NCBI GenBank assembly: GCA_030180135.1 | Contig: CM058238.1 | Coordinates: forward strand, 93,183,507-93,247,506 | Reading direction: 5' to 3' | Source: Orychophragmus violaceus | Taxonomy: Eukaryota; Streptophyta; Magnoliopsida; Brassicales; Brassicaceae | Length of the DNA stretch: 64,000 bases | Shown here: positions 45,207-55,628 of the stretch, piece by piece | Position numbering within the stretch: the first letter of the stretch is position 1 | How the letters are laid out: each line of letters opens with the position of its first letter | The notes under the pieces: generated by a model | What the model was told of the DNA's origin: nothing | Seen by the model: the letters and a program-made list of their open reading frames with translations, nothing else | Databases searched by the model: none | Translations under genes and position numbers: made by a program

Positions 45207-46529
45207 ACTCCCCCACACTTAGCTCTTGCTTGCCCTCAAGCAAGTAGAGAACTAAAGTATAAGAAAAGAAGTTTGAAAACACAGAAACTCATTTCGTCTT
45301 AGGAATTTTTGCATTCACATTCACTTAGTAAACCACTGAAAACTTTCCTATAGAAATCAAAACCACAATGTACTTCCCGAACACTTAGCAACTGTCCCAA
45401 GTAAACTTCACAATCAAGTTAGGACATTCAAGTTCACCACACTAGCCTCTGTATACAATTAGGTGTGGTATGACAGAGGAAGTATCGAAGCAAAGGACAC
45501 ATGGACTCAACTTATTCGGTATCTGACCACTAAACTGTCGGTTTCTGGTTTCTTTCTTTTCCCTTTCTCCCTTAGCACTGATTTTTCCCCACTGGGTATC
45601 ATTTTATTTTTTCTATCAGTGCTCTTCCCTTTTTATTGGGGTTTAACTTTGGATGTTTCCATAGATACACAGGAGGTAATAGGGGTCTCTACCACTCCTG
45701 TGACCACTTCGAAGCTACTAGCTTATCCTCGGTTTTTATCTCTCTTTTTTTTTTTTACTTTCAAGGGAGGGGAAAATCAGAAACCATACTTTAGAACAGG
45801 ATCATAGGCTGTGTCAAACACATCAAAGGAATCCGACCCAAAGATTACCAAGCCCCTAAGTGAGAAATTAAATTCAAGACTAGAAGACTAGTGATGGATC
45901 CTTTGAATACCTGGTTAGATATGGGTGTCCTTGGTAAGTTGATCCGTTTGGGGTTTTCTAATAGTCATAGAGTTTCTGTAAGTCTTTCCAATGGTCACTT
46001 AGTTCCTGTTCCAGCGAAACATTTCCTCGAAAAATCATAGTTTCATACAAATTTTGACTCAATAAAACAATTTTGAAAACTAGTGAAAACATGGGACTGA
46101 CTCTAAGAAAACAAAACACAATGTCAGTAGACACCTCCCCCACACTTAAACTGCATTGTCCCCAGTGCAAATGTAGCATGAGATCGGTATAAAGCAAATT
46201 GGAATCATAGAGATTTTGAGTAAAAAATCCGAACCTTAACACGGCCGATGTCGACCGACACAAATCTTAGTGTCGACCGACATCGAGCTCATATGAGCAT
46301 ACGCAGGATGATAAATCTGTCCGTGGTTAAGATCACGAGTTAGCACTCAATTTTCTCACCTGTTAGCTGCGTTAGATCACTCAAAATCACATCAAAACAA
46401 CAATAAAGATGCATAAACTCAAATAGTCATAGTTCCAAGCAAACACTACTGCAAAACTGACTCAAAAGAAACATAAAAACTGACTCAAGAAAAGGAAAAA
46501 GAAAAACAAAACCAGTAACAGCTGCAAGA
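45207..46529 (-). other. 3' noncoding region of M2
   Basis: Counterpart of 406-1787, with the purine tract at 45207-45223 and a paired palindrome at about 46247-46286. No sense gene. The antisense frame 45463-45807 parallels M1 662-1007. Confidence 0.75.
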
Positions 46530-47289
46530 CTAGAAGACTGGGGAGTCTCCATCGTCTGTCTCCTCTGAGTCAGCAGCCTGCTCTATCTCCTCCTCCTCTG
46601 AGCTCATATGGACAGGTGCCTGATCTGGTGTGCGACTTCGAGGCTGTGGGTGATGCACACGCTGAGATCTCTGGCAGGACATCTTGTGGACCGTCTTCCA
46701 GATTCCTTTAAGTACAGCTGCTGCCCACTTCTGGAACTGCGGTGGTGGCTTGTCTTCTGCTGGTCCGGTAAGCTCAGGAAACCCATAGGTCTCGTCTGGA
46801 TCATCAGCATGGACAGGCTCATGCTCAACAGCAGAAGCAGCAGCGCCAGAAGATGTGCCTCGAAGCAAAGTAGCTCGGCGCGGAACAGCTCTACAAAGCT
46901 CTACACTGGGCTAAAAAGAGAGTGAGAGAGGATCATTCGTGATGGTCATAAACTCGGTCGCTGGGAGGGGAAACAAGCGCCCAACGTCAAATGTATCCAT
47001 GAAGTGCCACAAGAACTGTCTCCCACTGGTGTCTCCCTTGAATCAGTGCATGCTCTTCAAATGTTGAAAGTCCAGTGTGAATTTTGTGGTGCATTTAGAC
47101 ATCTGACTCCTGTCAATCTGAAAGTGGTCGAAAATAGGAGTGAGCAGACTTCCAACAGACTCTGTCTTCTTTGATTTCCCACTGAATGCTCGTGTCTTGA
47201 GGTCCTCCAGGTGATGGTCAAAAACAGATCCCATGTTCACATCAGCCACTAAACGAGCATCCTGATACACACTCTCATCAATAATGTCT
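46530..47289 (-). pseudogene. ATHILA ORF-1 family protein, C-terminal half (M2)
   Basis: Contains SVGSLLTPIFDHFQ and the acidic C-terminus ending at the stop near 46530. A frame break lies between 47043 and 46868. The N-terminal half is replaced by LINE sequence at about 47289. Confidence 0.85.
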
Positions 47290-48104
47290 TTGATATGATG
47301 ATACCCTGAACCCCTAGAGCTTGAGGATCTCTGATATGGGTTGAACCTCGACGATTGATAATCTCTTTTCTTCACAGGTCCAGAGTGGCCATAAGCTCTT
47401 GAGTTTGACTGGGCCTCTTTACGATTATAGCCATGTTGATTGAAAGATCGATCCTCCCCATTACAGGGGTAGCTTTCCTTAGATTCCAATTGAGCATAAA
47501 GATTCATAGCTCGGTTATAATCCTTCTGGTTCTTGGAAGCATGTTTGAGGTGGTTCTCCTCAAGACTTTGTCGAGTGGTTTGTTGATTAATTCCTGGGGC
47601 CTGAACTTTCGGTTTACCAGAAGGAGGTTGTTTGGGACAAGTCTCTTCTTCGTGGAACAAGGAGAAGCAGATGAAGCAATGCTTCTCTAGCTTCTCATAT
47701 TGCAGGTCGAGGATAGCAGTTTCGCCCGAATGTGCTTGGACAGGGAGTTGCATCTCCAGCGGCTTCAGCGCATTGAGTTGAACCCGGACCCTCCCTTGAA
47801 GAACATCCTTATCCACCACGGTATACAGTTCCTTACCAATGGTGTCACTAGCTTTTGCATTCCAGAAGTATAAGGGTAAGCCATGAGGTCTGACCCAGAA
47901 ATGGATCGCACAAGGGAATAAATTTGAAACTATAGGCTCCCATTTCTGTAATATAATCATCCAGTGAGTGGTAGAGGCCTCTTCGAAGCACCGACTGAAG
48001 AGCTTCCTCAGACTTGAACTTGACTTGGAAAATTTTGGGGCCGAGCTCTCTACCAGTGACCTCGTTTTCAAGGTTCCAGAATTGGAGAAGCGTCCAAGAC
48101 CCAC
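47043..48104 (-). pseudogene. LINE ORF1 (DUF4283/zinc-knuckle) fused in frame to ATHILA
   Basis: A 353-codon open frame. Its N-terminal ~270 codons resemble plant LINE ORF1: WEPIVSNLFPCAIHFWVR, the DUF4283-like LPLYFWN segment, and a CCHC finger (CFICFSLFHEEETC), then a basic Ser/Arg-rich tail. The first ~50 codons appear to be in the wrong frame; the neighbouring frame reads LQSVLRRGLYHSLDD, so a frameshift lies near 47965. At about 47289 the frame passes straight into ATHILA (DIIDESVYQDARL). The LINE part would be a nucleic-acid chaperone in a live element; here it is a truncated relic. The LINE endonuclease and RT are absent. Confidence 0.8.
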
Positions 48105-49132
48105 TTAGGTTTTTGGATTTGTCACACGACCAATCAAGGTAAGCATGTTCTCCTCAATGAGCTGGAAGTTATCATTAGCCGGAAGGATTAAATATGGTCT
48201 GCTTCTTTGTGGTTTGTTGTCTGGTATCCATTTTTCTTTCTCGTGCCTGGTAAGTTTATGCGCCATCGCTAAGAGGGAGGTCATCTGAGTGGATGGTTAA
48301 TTAGTGCTACTGTCCTTACAGAGAGGTAAAGATTTCTTTTCATTTTCTTGTTTTTGTTTAAACGAACTTTACAGAGATAGAAGATGATAGGAACACTGGG
48401 AATCCTCAAAGTGAGGTAAGGTCTTCTTACTTGCTCTAGCTAGCTTGAAGAAACATGGTTGAATCGGAGGTGGTGTACGGACTGTAGAAAGAAGCTTAGA
48501 TCATAGCATGTAGAGAGCTCATATCGTTTATCCTTTAACAGAAATAAGGAGCTTGGTCTTCGGGGCTTCTGGATCTGTCCTCATTTCATGGAAATCGCTG
48601 GCGACAGAGGAGCCGTACGGTCTATCTGTATATGGGAAACTATCGCCCTTTAAATCGCCTTTGTACATTCATCTTTTATATTTATGAAAGCGTAGTCCCA
48701 TACTTCCCAAAACAGCTAAAGTCAAATGTGTTTCTAAGTAAATGCTTCTTATGCACACAATAATGAACTTAAACAATTCAAATTATTACACACAAAAGAA
48801 GAAGAAGAAAAACAATTGTCGCGATTCATTAGAAAATTGGTCTCCGACTTTGTCTTCGAAATCAAATCACCAACCTCATTTTTGGTTGTTTTTATTACAT
48901 AATTCATTTATGTTATTATTTTGGTAAATATATGGTGATTGGTTTTGACCAAAAACAAAAATATGGTGATTGGTGACTTGCTACATTCATCCACTGACTA
49001 CTCAATAAAAGACTATTTTCTCTTTTTTTCTTTCTCAATCTCTAGTCCATTTAACTTGTGACGGAAGAAACATCATTTTTTATAAGAAAAAAAAACAAAA
49101 GGAAGAAACATCATTCACACAGATCTTCTATG
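48105..49132. other. LINE upstream remains and AT-rich unassigned DNA
   Basis: 48105 to about 48700 may be the 5' part of the LINE. From about 48700 to 49132 the DNA is AT-rich with A-runs and no recognisable gene or repeat. I see nothing else to annotate. Confidence 0.4.
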
Positions 49133-49306
49133 TGTTATGAATAATAAGATGGATGTTCATTATAAGGCCCATCTCGTAGTAGCTTCTAGAATTACTTGTA
49201 CTCTAGGTTTTACTTGGTCTCCAAATTCTTGTACTCCTATATAAAGGAGCTTTCATTCATTGGAATAATCATCACCAATTCTTCTATTTCTTTTCTATCC
49301 ATAACA
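49133..49306 (+). repeat. Small Copia LTR (174 bp), 5' end remnant
   Basis: TGTTATGAATAATAAG to CTATCCATAACA, with a TATA box TATATAAA at 49238-49245. It is followed by a primer site but no coding region in this orientation. A different Copia family from E1-E5. Confidence 0.75.
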
Positions 49307-49320
49307 CGTTATCAGCACGA
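49307..49320 (+). promoter_or_regulatory. Primer-binding site of the small Copia LTR
   Basis: CGTTATCAGCACGA follows the LTR end directly. This motif is typical after short plant Copia LTRs. 49321-49373 is leftover leader. Confidence 0.7.
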
Positions 49321-49373
49321 TTCTCTAATCACTAGAGTTAGAAGGTAGGAAATTTTATAGTAATCATAGTTTT

Positions 49374-49835
49374 TTATTCTAGTCCTTTTTTTATCGCCAG
49401 ACTAATAAGGAACCTGGAAGTAGTTGCATCCACCACAAGAGAGTAAGTCTCTTCATAATCAATTCCAGGTCTTTGTGAGAATCCTTGTGAGACTAAACGT
49501 GCTTTATACCTCACAATTTCTCCATTTTCATTCCTCTTTCGTACAAAGACCCATTTATGTCCTACTGGTTTTACACCTTTAGGTGTACGGACTACTGATC
49601 CAAATACTTCTCTTTTAGCGAGAGATTTTAATTCTGCATTTATTGCTTCCTTCCATTTTGGCCAATCACTTCTTTGTGTACACTCTTCAATAGATGTTGG
49701 TTCATGATCCTCATCCATAATATCAACTGCTACATTGCATGCAAAAATATCATCGACGTCGATTTGCTTTCGGTTCCATTTTATTCTAGACATGACATAA
49801 TTAATTGAGATCTCATCATTATCAGGTACCTGAAT
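49374..49835 (-). pseudogene. Copia reverse transcriptase N-terminal fragment
   Basis: About 150 codons on the minus strand: WPKWKEAINAELKSL, GHKWVFVRKRN, YKARLVSQGFSQRPGIDYEE, ending ISLAIKKGLE. This is the start of a Copia RT from a family unlike E1-E5. Catalytic aspartates are absent because the fragment stops early. TYSPV is changed to TYSLV. It is joined to an LTR scrap at about 49836 and opposes the LTR at 49133. Confidence 0.82.
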
Positions 49836-50416
49836 TACCTGATGAATATGCAGCGGAAGTGTTGGCAGATAATCGAGATCACGAAGCGCCTCAAATGCTG
49901 CGCCTCTACTGGTATCCACACGCGCACGAACTGGACCGCAGGGATGCTAGTGCCTTACAGAGATCTAATCTCCAGAGAGGTTTTATTTCTGTGTTCTGGT
50001 GGCTGTGAATTAGGTTAGGGGCGAGTTTAGGTCGACCATATATCTTATATATGTCGGCTTAAACCACAACGGAATTAACCAACGATTAAACCGAATTAAT
50101 CTGATTAATCCGCAAGTGCATCAATCGATGCAATATCTGCAACGATCGATGCTCCCCAGAATATTGATATCGAATGCATATCACATATGCATTTACTGGA
50201 TCATTACATTAATGATCAACCTCGTCTTTAACGCCCAGTTTGCTTAGGTGTGTGACCCTGTAGGATCATATAACACTAGCAACGAGTTCTCAACTCATTG
50301 ATCATAAGTGGCTTCTAGCAAAGCGTTATGACTACCTAGTGTTATGTGATTGTCTCATCTCGACTATACGACTTTCACTTAGAGCAAGTACAATAGATTT
50401 CAGGACATTCCCAACA
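49836..50416 (-). repeat. E3-like Copia LTR fragment
   Basis: Resembles the E3 LTR through the GCAGCGGAA block, the CCTGTAGG block and the end CATTCCCAACA. It carries a palindrome pair of the GCAACGATCGATGC type (about 50116-50155). The left end is lost. Confidence 0.75.
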
Positions 50417-50616
50417 AGGGCTTGGTATACTTTGTGTCGGATTCCCTTGTTAGTTCTGACACAGCCTATAAACCTGTCCTATTTAGTTCCCTTCTCCCCT
50501 TCTATATATAAAAAAAAGTAATAAACTGAGGATGAGTTAGTAACTCCGAAGTGGTCATGGGAGTGGTAGCTACAACTATCATATCTTGTGCATCCATGGA
50601 ATGTGTCCAAAGTACA
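50417..50616 (+). other. Fragment of Athila-like 3' noncoding region
   Basis: Matches 57851-58058 of P1 in the same orientation, including GGGCTTGGTATACTT and GAGTTAGTAACTCCGAAG. It is truncated before the purine tract and joined to an inverted LTR. Confidence 0.85.
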
Positions 50617-51799
50617 TGATAGGTTCTAAGTTTTACCCTATTCTAAAACTGCAAGTGCACAGTATAGTCAATGTAGTATATAGGGTTATCGAATCCACAG
50701 GGACACTTGGTCTCAAGAGGATCAAACTGTAGGGAATGAATACTAGAAATAAGCAGAGAAAGATTGAAATAAATTGCGAAGCAAGAAAGTAAACAGTAGC
50801 AGGAATCGGTTTGTAAGCAATAAACTAAAAGTGTCAAGCCTAGGGTATTCTCAGGAAATCAGACAAGCAGACAAGTTAATCAGTCAGGATCAAATTAAAC
50901 TCAGTTCTAGAACTCAAATCACGATAATAGAATTAACCAAATCTCTTTGCGAGAATTCTCTATGCCTAAGTGCAGTAACCCAAATCTCTTTGCAATTACT
51001 AACAGATTAAACAAGCATTAAGTTCAAGTTCGATATGTTCACAATTAAACCAAACCAAATCTCTTTGCGAATAATTTAATTGCTCAACCTAAATAGTTCA
51101 GATTCCTAAACCCCACTCTCGTGACGTATTTAGCAACCTAAGATCTAGATTCTAATTGATCAGGTTAGAACTAGCATTAAGCACAATTTAGTTTGAAGAA
51201 CATTCTAATCATATGAATCCTAACTGAATTAAACAAGTCTAGCAAGTCATCAAACCTTAATGAGAAACCCTAAACTCAACTATGGATCTACTCAGACATG
51301 ATTGATGAAAACATAATCATAGAATAAATAGATTGCATATAAGAAATTAAAATATCAAAGGGGTTCAAAATCTTCTCCAAAATAAATGAATACAAGGAAA
51401 TAGATCAGCCCCGAAAGCTCTAAAAATCTCTTAGCTCTAAGTATGAAAGCGTATCTAAAATAAAAGCCAAAAACTAGTATATATAGGTATAATCTCGGAT
51501 GGGGCTTCTGTGTAAATACTGGAAGTATCTTGGGCTTCTTTGCAAATCTTCATAAGTTGGCACGCTGACGCGTAAGGCCCATCTCGCGACTGTATCGACC
51601 GATGCACAATGTGTGTCGATCGATGCAATATCAAATAATCGAACAGTGAATAAAGCTCTCGGCCAAAACGTCCCAAAATGCCCAAAATGCTCCATATATC
51701 TCCAATTAGCTCCAAACTCGATATAACCTGTAAAAGACTCTAAACTAATACAAAAGACTCTAAAAACACAAGTATATCATGGTATAAAGTGGGTAAAAA
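50617..51799 (-). repeat. P-type LTR in inverted orientation
   Basis: Reverse complement of 58505-59700, complete at one end (TGATAGG at 50617) and lacking only about the last 10-13 bp at the other. It is nearly identical to the plus-oriented LTR. It occupies the position where the 5' LTR of P1 should be but points the wrong way. Confidence 0.92.
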
Positions 51800-51845
51800 C
51801 CATGATATTGTGAACATATCGAGTAATACAAAAACCATACATGAT
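51800..51845. other. Junction of unknown origin
   Basis: 46 bp between the inverted LTR and the P1 interior. ATTGTGAACATATCGA matches LTR position 59272 in direct orientation, so it may be filler copied during repair. Confidence 0.5.
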
Positions 51846-51856
51846 GTTGCCGGGGA

Positions 51857-52102
51857 CTCTTTGAGTCTTCGCTAGGACCGAACTTAGGGTTTCTACTAGA
51901 AATTTTTCGTTTTTGTTTTTGTTTTTCGTTTTTTTATTTCGATTTTACTGATTCTTTTCTCTGTTTCTTTCTGTCGCAGGTACGAAATTCGCCTTGCGTC
52001 GACCGTTGCACACCTTGCGTCGATCGACACTAGGCGATTCTGAGATTGAATCGGTCGTTGCACTGAAAGCATCGATCGTTGCTGGACGATTACAGACAGT
52101 TT
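51857..52102 (+). other. Leader of P1
   Basis: T-rich stretch ending in TGTCGCAG (about 51972-51979), like a splice acceptor. It is followed by palindromes of GCGTCGACC/GCGTCGATCGACAC type (about 51997-52030). The gag ATG follows. Confidence 0.65.
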
Positions 52103-54700
52103 ATGCCAACGCAGAACACTAGAAGTAATCCGAACTCGAGTTTGATTAATCTTGGACTAGAGGAACTTGGACGTTTAGAAAGAAAGATCAGAAGAGAAAA
52201 GAGAGAGAGAATGGTACAAGAACGCTTGATCTTGATACCAGATGCTGATGGAATCCTGAGGGATCCAGAGAACAATCCTTACAATGCTGCTGGGCAAAGG
52301 ATTGATGCTGAGGGACGAGTGATCCCTGATGAAGTTGACCCACAAGGCCGGATGGTTGTCCATGAAAGGACATTAGCTGACTACAACAGACCTGATGAGT
52401 TTCACGCAAACCGAGCAGCTCTAGTGCTTCCTGCTTTTGAAAGAAGTGATTTTGAGGTAAAGACTATCTACTACCAACTGATGAGACAGATGGCTTTTCA
52501 TGGTTACCAATCGGAGCAGCCTATGGATCACATAGACAAGTTTGAGGACATAGTTACTGGCATGAAATATGAAGGAGTATGCCCGGACTATCTGTTCCTT
52601 AAGCTATTTCCACACAGTCTTGCTGGAGACGCTAGTGTGTGGCTGAGACAGCTGGTCCCTGGACAGTACACCACTTGGGCAGCTTTAAAGAGTGAGTTCC
52701 TGCTTCATTTCTATGATGATGCACGATCAGATCAGGCCAGACAGGACATACTCACTTTCTCCCAAGGAGCTGTGGAGCCTTTAAAGACTGCATGGATCAG
52801 ATTTAAGCAGTATCAGCGTGACTGTCCGCATCATGGATTCACTGAAGTTCAGCTGATTGGTATTTTCTTCAGAGGAATAGATCTTCCGTATCAACAGGCG
52901 CTGGATAATTCCAGTAATGCCAACTTCAACACCAGGACTCCTACACAGGCTAAGCAGTTGATAGAAAATCTGATTGGCAGCAACAGTTGTAAGACCATGG
53001 ACGAGAGGAGAAAGAAAACCGGTGGAAGCATTGATCTCTCTGAGATGGCTGAATTGAGATCCAGGATGGATAAAATCTGCACTCTTCTAGGTGAAAAGAA
53101 AGCTGTCCATTTTGCACAAGAAGTAGAAGTGATTCAAACTGAGGAGGACACTCAGGAAGAAGATGTGAATTTCGTTGGAGGATCTGGTTTCCAAGGAAAC
53201 AGATTTGGAATTCAGCAGGGAAACCGGTTCTTCAACCAAGGACAAAAGAGTGCCTTCACAGGCAATCAGAACTCTTTTGGACAGACTAGTAACTTCCAGA
53301 AGCCTTATGTGCAAGGAAATCAGAGAACCTACGGATCTTCATCCTATCAGACTCCGCCTGCAGCAACTGCCTTTGAAACCAGGGTGGAAACAATGTTTGA
53401 ACAGATACTGGAGAGCCAGAACAAGATCTCTGTAGACCATAACAAGAAGCTGGATGCAGTTTATGAAAACCTCAATGGGAAGTTTGAGACTCTGAGCACT
53501 CATGTGAAACAGCTGGACACTCAGGTAAATCAGATTTCAGGTACTATGAAAGGAAAAGGAGTTGCTGAGACTCATATTAAAGCCTGGTCTGTACTTGTTA
53601 ATGATGGATCTCATCTAGGTGAGAAATTTGAGCTAAGTACAGCCGAATTGGTAGATGATGCAGAATTCTCGGAATCAAGTGAAAAACTCTCGGGTGGAAG
53701 TTGTGATGATCGCATTGCAACGATCGACACACACCTTGTGTCGGTCGATGCAGGTCGTGAACAGACGGTGTTATCGGATGATAATGAAACTGATGCAGAA
53801 TTGGCCCGCCTATTCCCTGATGTGTCTGAGATCACTCAGGAGGAGATTTATGCACAAGCCATTAGGCAATATCCCAAGGTGTCTGAGGTAATTAAACAAG
53901 AGATTGAGGAGCTGAAGAAACTGGAAGAGAGTGGTGAAGGCTTGGAAGAAATTCCACCACCTGATGATCCACCTTATCATCCCTATGTGCAGAGATATTT
54001 GAACAAGATGCTGCCTCTAGATGAAGATCTGAAAGAATGGGTGATAATAGTTCCCCAACACATCAGTGATGTTCTGCTGAACAAGATTCCAAAGAAATTA
54101 CCTGATCCTGGAGTGTTTATACTTGATTGTTCTATCTTTGAGGACAGTTTTAGACGCTCTCTTTGTGATTTAGGAGCTGCTGGAAGTATGATGCCTTATT
54201 CTGTGGCAAAGAAGCTGGGGATGCTAGATTTTTCTCCTACGAGTACCCGTCTTGTCCTAGCTGATCAGTCTCTACGAGTTCCTGAAGGACTTTTAAAGTA
54301 CATACCAGTGAGAGTTGGAAACTACTTGGTTCCAACAGACTTCCTTGTGCTGAAATATGACTGCGATCCGGATGAAGCACTGATACTTGGAAGACCATTC
54401 TTGGCTACAGCAGGAGCTGTGATTGATGTTAGACAGGGTCTAATAGACCTCCACCTGGGAGATGAGAAGCTGCGATATGACATGGAGAAGCTGCGGAAAC
54501 CACTGATAGATGGGCAGACTTTCACGATCCTGGAAGCAGAAGACGAGCAGCCAGATGGACCTGTGATACTAGATCCTGGAGCGCACTTTACTCCATCTTT
54601 TTTTGGGCTGAAGCATTCTGCAACAGCTTATTCTCCACCATGGATGAGGAGACTTGAGCAGAGACAGAAAAAGTCTCTGTCAGGATCTCTAGGAGCCTGA
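52103..54700 (+). CDS. Gag-protease protein, 865 aa (P1)
   Basis: Start chosen at the ATG at 52103 (MPTQNTRSN), aligned with M1; the eight codons before it begin with TTG. Residues about 125-245 form the retrotransposon Gag capsid domain (HFYDDARSDQARQD; YQRDCPHHGF). Residues about 360-410 are Gly/Asn/Phe/Gln-rich (FQGNRFG). A predicted helical stretch precedes a variable acidic linker. The retropepsin-like protease has D689-L-G-A and ILGRPFLATAGA (about 761-772). No CCHC finger. It should form particles and cleave itself. The protein stops after protease, with no RT or integrase. The linker contains a translated paired palindrome (53716-53752). P1 differs from P2 at four residues; the Y of LLKYIPV and Y of YHPYVQ look like the derived state. 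Confidence 0.93.
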   Translation: MPTQNTRSNPNSSLINLGLEELGRLERKIRREKRERMVQERLILIPDADGILRDPENNPYNAAGQRIDAEGRVIPDEVDPQGRMVVHERTLADYNRPDEFHANRAALVLPAFERSDFEVKTIYYQLMRQMAFHGYQSEQPMDHIDKFEDIVTGMKYEGVCPDYLFLKLFPHSLAGDASVWLRQLVPGQYTTWAALKSEFLLHFYDDARSDQARQDILTFSQGAVEPLKTAWIRFKQYQRDCPHHGFTEVQLIGIFFRGIDLPYQQALDNSSNANFNTRTPTQAKQLIENLIGSNSCKTMDERRKKTGGSIDLSEMAELRSRMDKICTLLGEKKAVHFAQEVEVIQTEEDTQEEDVNFVGGSGFQGNRFGIQQGNRFFNQGQKSAFTGNQNSFGQTSNFQKPYVQGNQRTYGSSSYQTPPAATAFETRVETMFEQILESQNKISVDHNKKLDAVYENLNGKFETLSTHVKQLDTQVNQISGTMKGKGVAETHIKAWSVLVNDGSHLGEKFELSTAELVDDAEFSESSEKLSGGSCDDRIATIDTHLVSVDAGREQTVLSDDNETDAELARLFPDVSEITQEEIYAQAIRQYPKVSEVIKQEIEELKKLEESGEGLEEIPPPDDPPYHPYVQRYLNKMLPLDEDLKEWVIIVPQHISDVLLNKIPKKLPDPGVFILDCSIFEDSFRRSLCDLGAAGSMMPYSVAKKLGMLDFSPTSTRLVLADQSLRVPEGLLKYIPVRVGNYLVPTDFLVLKYDCDPDEALILGRPFLATAGAVIDVRQGLIDLHLGDEKLRYDMEKLRKPLIDGQTFTILEAEDEQPDGPVILDPGAHFTPSFFGLKHSATAYSPPWMRRLEQRQKKSLSGSLGA

Positions 54701-55261
54701 AAAATCTTGTGCGTCCGGTCAAGCTAATGACCTTAAACAAGCGCTGAGTGGGAGGCAACCCACTGTTAGGTGTAGTTTTCTTTCTTTCTTATTTTTGGTG
54801 TTTTTATTAGGATTTCACGTTTTCGTTTTTGTTTTTGCTAAGTTTCAGATGCAGAATTCGAGTCTGGAGATGTGTAACGATCGATGCACTTGTGCACCGA
54901 TCGTTGCAAGGAGATTTGACGAAGAGGGGTAATCGCATTGTGACGATCGTTGCTCCTAAGTAACGGTCGTTGCAGTTGGTTCAATTGCAAAATTAAGGTA
55001 TGTGTTTAAACCGGAAATCGAATTCGATTTATCAAGCATCGATCGTTGCCCCTAAAGCAACGATCGTTGCACCCACGACCGAGGTAAACGCCTTAAACCC
55101 TTTCTCTTCTCTTTTCTTCCTCACTTCTTCGCCGTCCGTACAACCGAGAGCCATTTCCTCTAAATCTCTAATTCTTCATCAATTTTTGCGTTTCAAAGCT
55201 TGAATCTTATTGTTTTAACCCCCTCTAGTTGATTCCATTACCCATTTGCAGCGAATCGAAG
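54701..55261 (+). other. Spacer and putative 5' UTR of the ATHILA ORF (P1)
   Basis: Stem-loop AGTGGGAGGCAACCCACT at 54747-54764 after the gag stop. Palindromes of GCAACGATCGTTGC type lie at 54880-55070. A TC-rich UTR-like stretch (55095-55200) ends at the donor AAG|GTATGA (55261/55262). Confidence 0.7.
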
Positions 55262-55628
55262 GTATGACTTCTCATTTTCGCCATTTTTAGAAAGGATTTT
55301 AGGGTTTATGGAATTTGGGATTTTTGGCTTGAAATCGACGATGATATGCTTAAATGAGCTTGATTTAGGTTGTTTAACAGGATGTTCTTGTTGATTTGAT
55401 GCAATGTGGTTAGATTTGAACTGAATTTGATGATTTGCTTGCGGCAAAATCGCCTTGCAACGGTCGTTGCTTTTGAGCAACGGTCGTTGCTTTGCGATTT
55501 TGGGAAATGTTCGACGAGGTGAAATCGCCTTGCAACGATCGATGCCTTAGATGCAACGGTCGATGCTTCGCGATTTCACAGAAAGTTGCCGAGACTTATT
55601 TTGTGTTTCAATTTTGTTTATTTCGCAG
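55262..55628 (+). other. Putative leader intron before the ATHILA ORF (P1)
   Basis: GTATGA..TTTATTTCGCAG, 367 bp, ending exactly at the ATG. It contains two palindrome pairs (55457-55490, about 55534-55568). The arrangement is conserved in M1 and P2. Not tested by transcript data. Confidence 0.5.

Larger units (their letters stand above)
45207..47289 (-). mobile_element. M2: second Athila-like copy, 3' part only
   Basis: Follows the shared LTR in the same orientation as M1: purine tract, 3' noncoding region and the C-terminal part of the ATHILA gene. It matches 406-2485 closely. It is cut at about 47289, where LINE sequence begins. Its gag-protease and 5' LTR are absent. Confidence 0.88.

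Noticed and set aside
48700..49132. Possible host gene fragment in AT-rich DNA
   Set aside because: The only frames are short and of low complexity; no domain or splice structure could be supported.
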